In this document: piece after piece, positions 47,013 through 54,822 of the stretch
Layout of the letters: each line of letters begins with the position of its first letter
Numbering within the stretch: position 1 is the stretch's first letter
Assembly: GCA_018816945.1 (NCBI GenBank)
Contig: JAHIVC010000087.1
Coordinates: 1 to 64,000 of the forward strand
Source: Bacteroidota bacterium
GTDB lineage: Bacteria > Bacteroidota > Bacteroidia > Bacteroidales > GCA-2711565
Reading direction: 5' to 3'
DNA length: 64,000 nucleotides
The notes under the pieces: model-generated
The model's input: only the letters and a program-made list of their open reading frames with translations
Databases searched by the model: none
What the model was told of the DNA's origin: nothing
Made by a program: the position numbers and the translations under genes

Positions 47013-47712
47013 TGATGAACGTCTGGCAAGAGTTAGCCTTCGGAAAAAACTTGCCATTTTTCAGCAGATTGAAGTCGTTGGTGAAGCATCAAGTATAGCT
47101 TCGGCCATCAAAGCTATTAATGAACTTAAGCCTGATTTGTTATTTCTTGATATCCAGCTTTCAGATGGCAGTGGATTCGATTTGCTGGAAAAAATAGAGT
47201 TTTCAGGTAAAGTAGTTTTCGTCACTGCCTATGATGAATATGCCCTCAGAGCCTTCGAAGTTAACGCTGTCGATTACTTACTTAAGCCGGTATCAAATAC
47301 AAGGTTAAAAAGCCTTATTTCAAAAATCTCATCTCCGGAAAAAAGTGAGGGACTCCATTCATACCAGAGATTCCTATACAGCGATCGCATAATGATTGAG
47401 CAAAAAGGCTACCTTCATTTTTTATTGATCAAAGACATTGTGATGATCACTTCTGCCAAGGATTATTCAATTATCACCACATTTGATCATAAGAAATTCA
47501 TTGTTTTAAGTTCTATGAATGATTGGGAAATAAAGTTGCCAGATGATCATTTCTATAGAGCACACAGATCAAACATCATTAATCTGAACTTTATCGAAAA
47601 AACAATTCGAGTAGGTTCTACTGCCGAAATTTATATGACAAATTTGCCGGAACCGATAAAAGTTAGCAGAAATTATTATAAAATATTAAGAGAAAAATAT
47701 TTCTACAAGTAA
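46984..47712 (+). CDS. LytTR-family response regulator
   Basis: 242 residues. The receiver domain (about 4-115) has the acidic pair D10-D11, phospho-acceptor D56 in LLFLDIQLSDGSG, VTAYDEYALRAFEV and the KP of YLLKPVS. The C-terminal LytTR DNA-binding domain (about 140-240) has the typical FYRAHRSNIINLNFI. LytTR regulators bind pairs of about 9-bp direct repeats upstream of target promoters. The start inside the kinase gene is supported by the immediate IIDDE strand. Confidence 0.9.
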   Translation: MKRLASLIIDDERLARVSLRKKLAIFQQIEVVGEASSIASAIKAINELKPDLLFLDIQLSDGSGFDLLEKIEFSGKVVFVTAYDEYALRAFEVNAVDYLLKPVSNTRLKSLISKISSPEKSEGLHSYQRFLYSDRIMIEQKGYLHFLLIKDIVMITSAKDYSIITTFDHKKFIVLSSMNDWEIKLPDDHFYRAHRSNIINLNFIEKTIRVGSTAEIYMTNLPEPIKVSRNYYKILREKYFYK

Positions 47713-47727
47713 ATAAATATGATTTGG

Positions 47728-48635
47728 TTAGATAAACAATCCTTCAACCGACAAATAACGATCACCTCTGTCATAAGATAAGGTCAAAACTGTTTTATCT
47801 TTAAGCAGCTCCGATTTTTTTGCAATAGCAGCTAATGATGCTCCGGTAGAAATTCCAACTAACAATCCTTCCAATTTAGCCGCGTTTCTGCAAAATTCAA
47901 ACGCTTCTTCTTTGCTAATTGAAATCGTACCATCTATCATCGATAAATCCAGATTCTTAGGAACAAAACCGGCGCCAATACCTTGTATGGCATGTGGTCC
48001 GGGCTTTCCTCCTCCAATAACGTCCGATCCTACGGGTTCAACAGCCATGATTTTAATTGTGGCATTTCTTTTTTCAGCGCTTTAGATATTCCTGTAATAT
48101 GTCCACCTTTACCTACACCTGATATTAGGTAATCGATACCGCCGTCGAAATCTTTCAAGATTTCCACTGCAGTCTTTTCATAGTGTACCTTTGGGTTTGT
48201 AATATTTTCAAATTGCATTGGCATCCAGAATGGCTGACTTTTTGAAAGTTCATTTGCTTTTTTTATAGCCCCTTTCATCCCTTCTGCTCTTGGAGTTAAC
48301 ACCAGTTTTGCACCATAGGCTTTTAAAATATTCCGCCTTTCAATTGACATTGAATCAGGCATAACCAATATCAAATTATAGCCTTTTACTGCTGCTACCA
48401 TTGCTAATCCTATTCCTGTGTTTCCTGAAGTTGGTTCAATAATTGTGATCGACTCATTCAATAAACCGTTCTCTTCTGCATCTTCAATCATAGCCAGTGC
48501 AATTCTATCTTTAATGCTTCCACCCGGATTCAGATGTTCCAGTTTTATCCATACATTTAGTTCAGGATCGAACATTTTATTAATCCTGATAATCGGTGTA
48601 TTTCCTATCGCTTTTAATACATTTTGGGTTTTCAT
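47728..48635 (-). pseudogene. cysK: cysteine synthase (cysK) with a single-base frameshift
   Basis: The 5' frame encodes a normal O-acetylserine (thiol)lyase up to [17 protein letters not shown], the PLP-lysine motif GGSIKDR and [13 protein letters not shown]. It then hits a stop after SWLLNP. One frame over, the protein continues [20 protein letters not shown] to the natural end [17 protein letters not shown]. Adding one A in the AAAA run (near 48040) restores about 305 residues. The PLP phosphate loop reads GVGKGG instead of GVGTGG, a second suspicious change. It could be a sequencing error at the A-run, but the neighbouring truncated cysE supports decay. Confidence 0.78.
47734..47827 (-). 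repeat. cysK 3'-end direct repeat, right copy
   Basis: This is the 3' end of cysK, matching 14806-14898 in the same orientation. The right edge of the 33-kb co-directional block lies 22 bp before it. Confidence 0.75.
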
Positions 48636-48637
48636 TT

Positions 48638-49054
48638 TTAAATACTATAATTTAGGTTTGATTTAATATTTTTTTGAATTCTGTTTTTCTGCCTGATTTG
48701 AATCTTGTGGCTATGGGTCACTACTGAATGAGGCTCAACACTTTCGATCAGCCAAACATTTCCGCCTATTATTGCATTTTCGCCCACTATTGTATTTCCA
48801 CCCAAAATAGTGGCACCGACATAAATGATTACATGATCCTTGATAGTTGGATGTCGTTTGATAGAGTTTTCATTTTTTTGAATACTTAAAGCACCTATCG
48901 TGACACCCTGATAAATCTTTACATTACTCCCAATTTCAGCAGTTTCGCCAATCACAATCCCTGTTCCATGGTCGATGCATAAGGATGAACCAATCGTTGT
49001 GATAACGGTCTGAGTGTAACTCCTCAATAGTGGGCAGTTGGTGATGTTGTGCAC
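48638..49054 (-). pseudogene. cysE: serine O-acetyltransferase (cysE/epsC), 5'-truncated
   Basis: From [20 protein letters not shown] onward the protein is a typical left-handed beta-helix acetyltransferase with hexapeptide repeats ([45 protein letters not shown]). The first 15-18 residues of the open frame come from unrelated DNA of the inverted DUF6266 fragment, and the N-terminal helical domain (about 130 or more residues) is missing. It would supply O-acetylserine to cysK next door; without the N-terminal half it is probably non-functional. Confidence 0.78.
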
Positions 49055-49138
49055 GCCTGGGTATTTTTCACTTCTCCTGACGGAAGTAAAGTAACCGATT
49101 CTTTCTACGTTGGTATAACAACCCTCACAGCGCCTTAA
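49031..49138 (+). pseudogene. DUF6266 3' fragment
   Basis: The frame reads [18 protein letters not shown], then [17 protein letters not shown] and a stop, matching the last 35 residues of the DUF6266 protein at 13759. It begins abruptly at the same junction where cysE is cut, so a single deletion or rearrangement joined the two. Confidence 0.8.
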
Positions 49139-49143
49139 TATTA

Positions 49144-49170
49144 AAGCCCTGCAAATTATAGGGCTTTTTC
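49144..49170 (+). terminator. terminator of the DUF6266 fragment
   Basis: AAGCCCT pairs with AGGGCTT around a GCAAATTAT loop, followed by TTTTCTTTT; the sister of the terminator at 14411. Confidence 0.75.
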
Positions 49171-49406
49171 TTTTATCCCTCCATTATTAGTCTTAGAATA
49201 CCTACCTTTCGCAACAAAAATATTTAACGAATTAGTCAAATTATTACCTCCATTTGCTGTCTTTTTCCCTCAATTATTCTTATCTTTATATAAATCTAAT
49301 GGTAAAATTCCCGTTGGACTTACTATTGGACTTTCGTTTTTTACATTTTGTAACTGCTTAATAAAGTGCGTATTGCGTCTTAGGTTCGAATCCTTCTGCG
49401 ATCACT

Positions 49407-49441
49407 AAAACCCTGTAATTTTTATAATTGCAGGGTTTTTT
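49407..49441. terminator. bidirectional terminator hairpin
   Basis: AAAACCCTG (49407-49415) pairs with CAGGGTTTT (49431-49439), with an A-run before and a T-run after. The 390 nt between the DUF6266 fragment and the next gene contain this, the repeat spacer, and no gene. Confidence 0.7.
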
Positions 49442-49528
49442 AATGCACGAATATTATTCCCAAAATGTTTTTTTGAGATCAATATTGTTTATTTGTTTAA
49501 ATTTATGAATAACTAAATTTATTTTTCG

Positions 49529-51304
49529 ATGAGATCTCTTATTCTATTTCCCTTTATTCTAATGCTAATGCTCAACTCTTATGGGCAATCCGATATCATC
49601 ATAAGCAGCTCGGTCAGGAACGACACTTCTCGAGTTATGAGCTCTCAGTCAAATCCTTCAATTATGATTACGAACCGATCTGTTATTAATCAAAGAAATG
49701 AGGATGGACAGGCAATTTCTACCAAGAATATTGAACAGTTAAAACAAGGCCAGAATCCTCCTGCCCAATTAGTTGCAAGTTTTGATGGCCTGGGCTATGG
49801 ATTTACGGGTCCACAAGGGGAAGCCCGATACAGAAACCCATCAGATAATTCACTGGCAGTCGGACCGAATCATATTGTACAGACTGTCAATTCGCGAATG
49901 GCTATCTTCACTAAAAAGGGAGAAAAACATGAAGAAAGTGGCAAAGTTCTTTATGGCCCGGTCGAAACAAGAAATGTTTTCCGTGGTTTTGGAGGTCCTT
50001 GTGAGCAGATAAATAATGGAGACGCGGTTGTCCGCTACGATCAGCTTGCCGACAGGTGGCTTATTGTAATGCCGATTTTCACAAAATTACCTCCACGAGA
50101 ATACGAGCCGGAACCGGGAAAAAATGGAGAACCTGCAACATTAAATTTGCCTGGAAAATCAGATCAGCCAGGAAATGCTGAACCACTTTTTATTCCTGAT
50201 AAAACTACAATTTTAGAATTGGCCCAAGCCGATTCATTGCGAAGAATCCAAGGAAGACAGGTAATCCCTGAGGGAGGGTCATACTGCATGTGTTATGCTG
50301 TGAGTACAGGTCCCGACCCTTTTGGTTCCTACTATCGCTACGAGTTCGTCAGACCACTTTTCCCTGATTATCCCAGACCTGCAATCTGGCCTGATGGTTA
50401 CTATGTTCCTACAAGTACCGGTGATCATGTGATTCAAAAGCATGCGAGCATCGTTGAACGACAGGAAATGCTAAAAGGGAATCCTGCAAAAGAAATTAGT
50501 TTTATCATCGACAATGTCAACTTCCTTAATAATGCTGATATGGACGGTTTGCAACTTCCTCCTGAAGGAGCCGCGAATATAATGCTGGCTACGGGTGGAT
50601 CTCAGTTAAACAATATCTTCACCGACGATGGTATTTATGTCTGGAAAATAAAACCGGATTGGGTAAATCCTAAAAAAAGCATACTCGAAGGACCAACCAA
50701 AATTGAAGTAGCAGAATATCACTATCAGGGCGACGGGCAGCTGAAAAATTCGGTACCACAACCCGAAACCAATCAAAGACTCGATACTCAGGGAGATAAA
50801 CTGATGTCAAGAGTGATCTATCGCCGAATTGGAGATCAGCAATCGATCGTTGCCGTGCACTCGGTTAAATCATCAAAAAGTGGCGGTGTCAGATGGTATG
50901 AATTCAGACTGGATGATCAGCAAAACATATCTTTGTTTCAGCAAGGAACCTATGCACCTGACAGCCTTTATCGCTGGCTTCCCAGCCCTGCGATGGACAA
51001 GTTTGGGAATATTGGTATCGGTTATTCAATTTCAGGAGAAGAACTCTTTCCCGGACAACGTTTTACCGGAAGGTTAGCCTGTGATCCGCTTGGGATCATG
51101 ACCCTTAAAGAGACTGTGCTGGTAAACGGAGAAGCTTCGCAAACCAATACCCTGAGATGGGAAGATTATACACAAACCGCGATAGATCCCTCCGATGATT
51201 TCACAATCTGGTATGTGGGTGATTACCTGAAAAAAGGTGCAAATGCATACTCAACAAAGATAGGGGCATTCAGGTTGCAACAAATTGACAACTCCGGAAA
51301 ATAA
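49529..51304 (+). CDS. secreted propeller-like protein of unknown function
   Basis: 591 residues with a signal peptide (about 1-20, ending NSYGQ). The mature protein has a beta-propeller look: DNSLAVGPNHIVQTVNSRM, DAVVRYDQLADRWLIVMP, PAIWPDGYYVPTS, SPAMDKFGNIGIGYSIS and WEDYTQTAIDPSDDFTIWYV. These motifs occur in secreted bacterial proteins annotated only as hypothetical, with sialidase-like propeller folds. It has no PD40 motif or tail. It stands alone between the cysE/DUF6266 scar and a convergent LuxR gene. Function unknown. Confidence 0.65.
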   Translation: MRSLILFPFILMLMLNSYGQSDIIISSSVRNDTSRVMSSQSNPSIMITNRSVINQRNEDGQAISTKNIEQLKQGQNPPAQLVASFDGLGYGFTGPQGEARYRNPSDNSLAVGPNHIVQTVNSRMAIFTKKGEKHEESGKVLYGPVETRNVFRGFGGPCEQINNGDAVVRYDQLADRWLIVMPIFTKLPPREYEPEPGKNGEPATLNLPGKSDQPGNAEPLFIPDKTTILELAQADSLRRIQGRQVIPEGGSYCMCYAVSTGPDPFGSYYRYEFVRPLFPDYPRPAIWPDGYYVPTSTGDHVIQKHASIVERQEMLKGNPAKEISFIIDNVNFLNNADMDGLQLPPEGAANIMLATGGSQLNNIFTDDGIYVWKIKPDWVNPKKSILEGPTKIEVAEYHYQGDGQLKNSVPQPETNQRLDTQGDKLMSRVIYRRIGDQQSIVAVHSVKSSKSGGVRWYEFRLDDQQNISLFQQGTYAPDSLYRWLPSPAMDKFGNIGIGYSISGEELFPGQRFTGRLACDPLGIMTLKETVLVNGEASQTNTLRWEDYTQTAIDPSDDFTIWYVGDYLKKGANAYSTKIGAFRLQQIDNSGK

Positions 51305-51446
51305 GATTTTTACCGATGTTAATAGGATTTATTGAATACGCTCCTTTGCCTGAATCAGTGATTGATTAGCGAGAAACCCTTTTGAAGAAAAAGTAAAACA
51401 TAGATTAGAAGCATGGAAGAATAATAAAATATGTCTACAGAAAAGA

Positions 51447-52379
51447 TTAAAAATTTCCCAAGACCCTATTAATTAGTTGGCTACGACTCTGTACACCAAC
51501 TTTCCTAAAAATGGAATAAATGTGGTTTTTTACAGTATGTGAAGAAATTAAGAGTTCTTGTTCAATCTCTTTATTGCTTTTTCCTTTAATTATCAACTCA
51601 AATACTTGCTTCTCTCTGATAGAAATATTGAATTGTTCCGAAATATGGTCAATAGATAATGAGTTATTTATAGAAGTAGGATAACTACCATAAAACCTTT
51701 TAATAAAGGGCTTCATACCATATAAAACGATGAGGTTTACAGATAGACTTATCACTGAAAGCATTAAAACCGTAGTTTTTGAGCGAATAATATAAATTAC
51801 GATCATACCTGATAACAACACCATAAATACCCATCCAAAAGTGCTAAGCACCTCTCGCTTTTTCAATATATTTATATTTTTTGATTCAAAAACCAATAGG
51901 GCAGTTAATAAAATCCCAAAACTCAATAAAGTATATTTAAATGCGGGAATAGTGTACTTATAGATAATTACTGTATCGTGCATGATATAAGCAACTATTC
52001 CATTGATAAAAGCGATAATAAATCCGATCGCAAGAACTATAAATGTCAAAGAGAAAAATCGACTATTCTTCATGGATAATAAATTCAGTATTAACTGAAG
52101 GTAGAACCAGATTGATCCAGAAAGGGTAAAAAAGGATAGCCATCCAATTAAAATCCAGATAAGAATAAGATTACCCGGAATGATTTGTGTAGATAGATTG
52201 ATAGACAGGTAAAGTGCTGTAAAATCAACCAGAAGGTATATGTTGAATAGGATTATAAATGTTAAAAAGGATTTTAAGAAAGAAATATGTTGATCGTTTA
52301 ATATCCTTTTACAATTAAGAATTGAAGCAACTCCTATTCCTAGCGAAATGATGTATAAAAATATTGCAATATGCGCCAT
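51447..52379 (-). CDS. membrane-bound LuxR-type regulator
   Basis: 310 residues: about seven or eight transmembrane segments (residues 1-215) followed by a LuxR/GerE HTH (about 250-305, IREKQVFELIIKGKSNKEIE, then SSHTVKNHIYSIFRKVGV). The membrane part is probably the sensor. The gene is divergent from the ankyrin-PD40 gene at 52566, with a 186-bp shared upstream region containing a TTCCTA/TAGGAA palindrome, so it is the natural candidate regulator of that gene. Confidence 0.82.
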   Translation of the reverse strand: MAHIAIFLYIISLGIGVASILNCKRILNDQHISFLKSFLTFIILFNIYLLVDFTALYLSINLSTQIIPGNLILIWILIGWLSFFTLSGSIWFYLQLILNLLSMKNSRFFSLTFIVLAIGFIIAFINGIVAYIMHDTVIIYKYTIPAFKYTLLSFGILLTALLVFESKNINILKKREVLSTFGWVFMVLLSGMIVIYIIRSKTTVLMLSVISLSVNLIVLYGMKPFIKRFYGSYPTSINNSLSIDHISEQFNISIREKQVFELIIKGKSNKEIEQELLISSHTVKNHIYSIFRKVGVQSRSQLINRVLGNF

Positions 52380-52480
52380 CTATCAATTTTTCTATAGCTA
52401 ATATACTGCTTTTGTGATTATCAATCCATAGTTATTCTATTGGTATATAAAACGCTAAGTTCGATAGGATTGATACAAAC

Positions 52481-52500
52481 TTCCTATACGAATTTAGGAA
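52481..52500. promoter_or_regulatory. candidate LuxR-type operator
   Basis: A perfect inverted repeat TTCCTA-N8-TAGGAA, 20 bp long, between the divergent LuxR and ankyrin-PD40 genes. A third TTCCTA half-site lies at 52505-52510. A TAATTTTG element near 52540 could be the -7 box of the ankyrin-PD40 gene. Confidence 0.45.
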
Positions 52501-52565
52501 CTTTTTCCTATTGCTAGAGTCTGTTTTGTCGGTTAATTTTGAGCATAAACTAAATTTTAAAAAGT

Positions 52566-54137
52566 ATGAAAAAAAGAAAATTTATTTCTCTCATTATGGT
52601 TTTTATCCTTTCAATTAGTTTAATTGAGGCTCAGGAAATCCATCAGGCTGCAGCAAAAGGTGATATTAGCAAAGTGAGATCATTTTTGATGGTTGATCCA
52701 ACACTGATTCATTCCCTTGATAATTTTAAACGGACATCGCTTCATTGGGCTTGTAGAATTGATAATATTGAGCTTGTAAAGCTACTTGTCGATAAAGGTA
52801 GCGACTTGAATCTAATGGATATGAATGGTATTGCTCCTTTGCAGAGTCTTGCGAGCAGAGGTCTTGTTAAAGCCGCAGAGTTGCTAATAGAAAAAGGAGC
52901 CGATTTAAATATTCAGGATAAATTCGGATTAGCCACACCGTTACATATGGCATCAATTTCAGGACATTATCAGATGCTTGTTTTACTGATAGAAAAAGGG
53001 GCCGATGCATACATCGTCGATAAGAATGAAAATACGGTTCTTCATTCCGCTGTTAATGGAAATCAGATGAAAATTGCTGAATACTTGATTGCAAAGTATC
53101 CGGAACTTCTAAATTCTTTGGATTTTGATGGTAATTCGTGTTTACATATTGCTGTAAAAAGTGAAATGAAGGAGATGGTTGAACTTCTGGTGAGTAAGGG
53201 AGCAAATCTTAATACTCAAAATACTATTGGAGAAACCGCATATAATATAGCACAGGATAAAAAATTTACAGAAATAGCAAGTTTTTTAGTTGCAAAAGGA
53301 GCAGACAAACAACCTCAGATGTTTCTGGTGATGAAGGGTAACTACCTTGGGCAGAGGAAACCGGGAAAACAACCTGAAATCTTTTTGAAGGGGATTATCT
53401 CTACCAGTGAAGGTATTCATGGAACTGTGGCTTTTTCTCCTGATAATAATGAGGTTTCGTGGACCAGTGATGGGTCGAAGGGATTACAAATAATGAAAGT
53501 AAAAGATGGACAATGGACAAAACCTCGTATTCTTCCTTTTATTGAGGGCTATGCTGTTGATGCACCATTTTACTCTTTTGATGGGAAAAGACTTTACTTT
53601 CTGGCAGGTAAAACTGATAATCAGGGAATGTCAGGCAGAATGGGTTTTTGGTATTTCACGAAAACAGAAAAAGGGTGGGACAATCCGCAACCCCTCGATT
53701 CAATTGCCAATTCTGTACCGATGCATTTCCAGGGTTCAATGGATATAAATGGCACTGTTTATTTTAGTGGTTTATACATGTCGAAATATGAAAATGGGAA
53801 ATACTTAACTCCTGTTAAACTCCCTTATCCAATCAATATCGAAAAGAGTTCAGCAATTGGTCCTTGTATTAGCCCTAAAGGCGATTTTATTATATTTAAC
53901 CGCAGTACTCCACCCCCCAATTATACAAGTGGAGTGTATATTTCATTTAAAAATAAAGATGACAGTTGGAGTGAACCCATAAACCTAAGTGAAAAGTTAA
54001 ATTTGGATGGCTCTATGTTTAGATTATCGCCTGATGGCAAGTTTCTTTTCTTTCAAAGTACACGTTCAGGAGGCGCTAAATACAGAAGCATCTATTGGGT
54101 CGATGCATCGATTATTGATGAATTGAGACCCAATTAG
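52566..54137 (+). CDS. secreted ankyrin-repeat plus PD40 propeller fusion
   Basis: 523 residues. A signal peptide (about 1-22, ending LIEAQ) is followed by about seven ankyrin repeats (25-255; FKRTSLHWACRIDN, LATPLHMASISGH, DGNSCLHIAVKSE). The PD40 module starts at about 258 (LVMKGNYLGQRKPGKQPEIF), has blades FSPDNNEVSW, YSFDGKRLYF, ISPKGDFIIF and LSPDGKFLFF, and ends IYWVDASIIDELRPN. It is the same architecture as the gene at 35350 but lies outside the cysK-flanked block, with its own divergent regulator. Confidence 0.85.
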   Translation: MKKRKFISLIMVFILSISLIEAQEIHQAAAKGDISKVRSFLMVDPTLIHSLDNFKRTSLHWACRIDNIELVKLLVDKGSDLNLMDMNGIAPLQSLASRGLVKAAELLIEKGADLNIQDKFGLATPLHMASISGHYQMLVLLIEKGADAYIVDKNENTVLHSAVNGNQMKIAEYLIAKYPELLNSLDFDGNSCLHIAVKSEMKEMVELLVSKGANLNTQNTIGETAYNIAQDKKFTEIASFLVAKGADKQPQMFLVMKGNYLGQRKPGKQPEIFLKGIISTSEGIHGTVAFSPDNNEVSWTSDGSKGLQIMKVKDGQWTKPRILPFIEGYAVDAPFYSFDGKRLYFLAGKTDNQGMSGRMGFWYFTKTEKGWDNPQPLDSIANSVPMHFQGSMDINGTVYFSGLYMSKYENGKYLTPVKLPYPINIEKSSAIGPCISPKGDFIIFNRSTPPPNYTSGVYISFKNKDDSWSEPINLSEKLNLDGSMFRLSPDGKFLFFQSTRSGGAKYRSIYWVDASIIDELRPN

Positions 54138-54156
54138 CAATATAACCAGGTCATAT

Positions 54157-54182
54157 AAAGGGAGTCTGCCTGCTCCCTTTTC
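54157..54182 (+). terminator. terminator after the ankyrin-PD40 gene
   Basis: GGGAG (54160-54164) pairs with CTCCC (54173-54177) around an 8-nt loop, followed by TTTTC. Confidence 0.7.
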
Positions 54183-54256
54183 GTTAGTTTTCCTAAACTG
54201 TGCAGAGGTTAATTTCTAAATAATCCAGGGGTGACACCCCAAATCATATAAACAAC

Positions 54257-54285
54257 AAAACCCAGCCTTGTGAGTTGGGTTTTTT
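54257..54285. terminator. bidirectional terminator hairpin
   Basis: AAAACCCA (54257-54264) pairs with TGGGTTTT (54276-54283), with an A-run before and T-run after. Confidence 0.7.
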
Positions 54286-54579
54286 GTTTTCATCCTACGC
54301 ACGGACTACCAGACTATGGCTGGCAGTACTATGCTAAGAAAAATATTCGGATGGTGGTGCAACAGCCGCCCAACGTGGGGTTTACATCTCGTTAATCTTG
54401 CACAATTAAATTATTGAAAATAGTATATTTATTCTACTTTTTGATACTCTGTATAGTTTTTCATAAAATATTTAATAGCTTCTGTATATTTTATATTAAT
54501 TTATGTATACTACATTAAATATTATATAGCTTATATAGTTTGTTTTTATTTTTTTACTATATTTGCTAAAAACATAGAT
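54286..54579. other. non-coding spacer with a GC-richer fragment
   Basis: Together with the terminators this fills a 442-nt gap. Positions about 54290-54395 are distinctly richer in G+C and contain a short frame ending GFTSR-stop (with LPDYGWQYYAKKN before it), perhaps the tail of a lost gene; I cannot name it. The rest, up to the start at 54580, is extremely A+T-rich and probably holds the promoter of the next operon. Confidence 0.4.
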
Positions 54580-54801
54580 ATGAAAACAAAGAGAGAGAGA
54601 TTCGAAACAGTTGCTGCTAAAAGGGTACAACGAGTCATTGAGGATCTGGAACTTCTTGCAAAATGTGCAAATAAGAATAATTATGAATATAACAGAAATG
54701 ATGTACAAAAAATGATGTCAGTCATTAAAATTCAGGTCAGAAAAGTTGATGAATTATATAGCCAGAGCCTTAGTTCAAAAAAACATGAATTTAAATTCTA
54801 G
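54580..54801 (+). CDS. small helical protein, first gene of the GHKL operon
   Basis: 73 residues, highly charged and predicted largely helical (RFETVAAKRVQRVIEDLELL, then DVQKMMSVIKIQVRKVDELY). No membrane segment and no known domain seen. It lies 21 bp upstream of the sigma/HARE-like gene and in the same orientation. It could be a regulator or an adaptor of the operon; this is a guess from position. Confidence 0.55.
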   Translation: MKTKRERFETVAAKRVQRVIEDLELLAKCANKNNYEYNRNDVQKMMSVIKIQVRKVDELYSQSLSSKKHEFKF

Positions 54802-54822
54802 ATAATACTCTAATTAAAAAAT

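Larger units (their letters stand above)
49030..49368 (+). repeat. 339-bp direct repeat, right copy
   Basis: Partner of 14298-14636: DUF6266 3' end, terminator and the conserved spacer up to AATAAAGTG. The similarity weakens beyond this, although GGTTCGA recurs about 20 bp further in both copies. Confidence 0.8.

Noticed and set aside
49365-49405. tRNA 3' half near GGTTCGAATCC
   Set aside because: The T-loop-like bases are present, but the T-stem arms do not pair well and no acceptor or anticodon arm can be drawn upstream.
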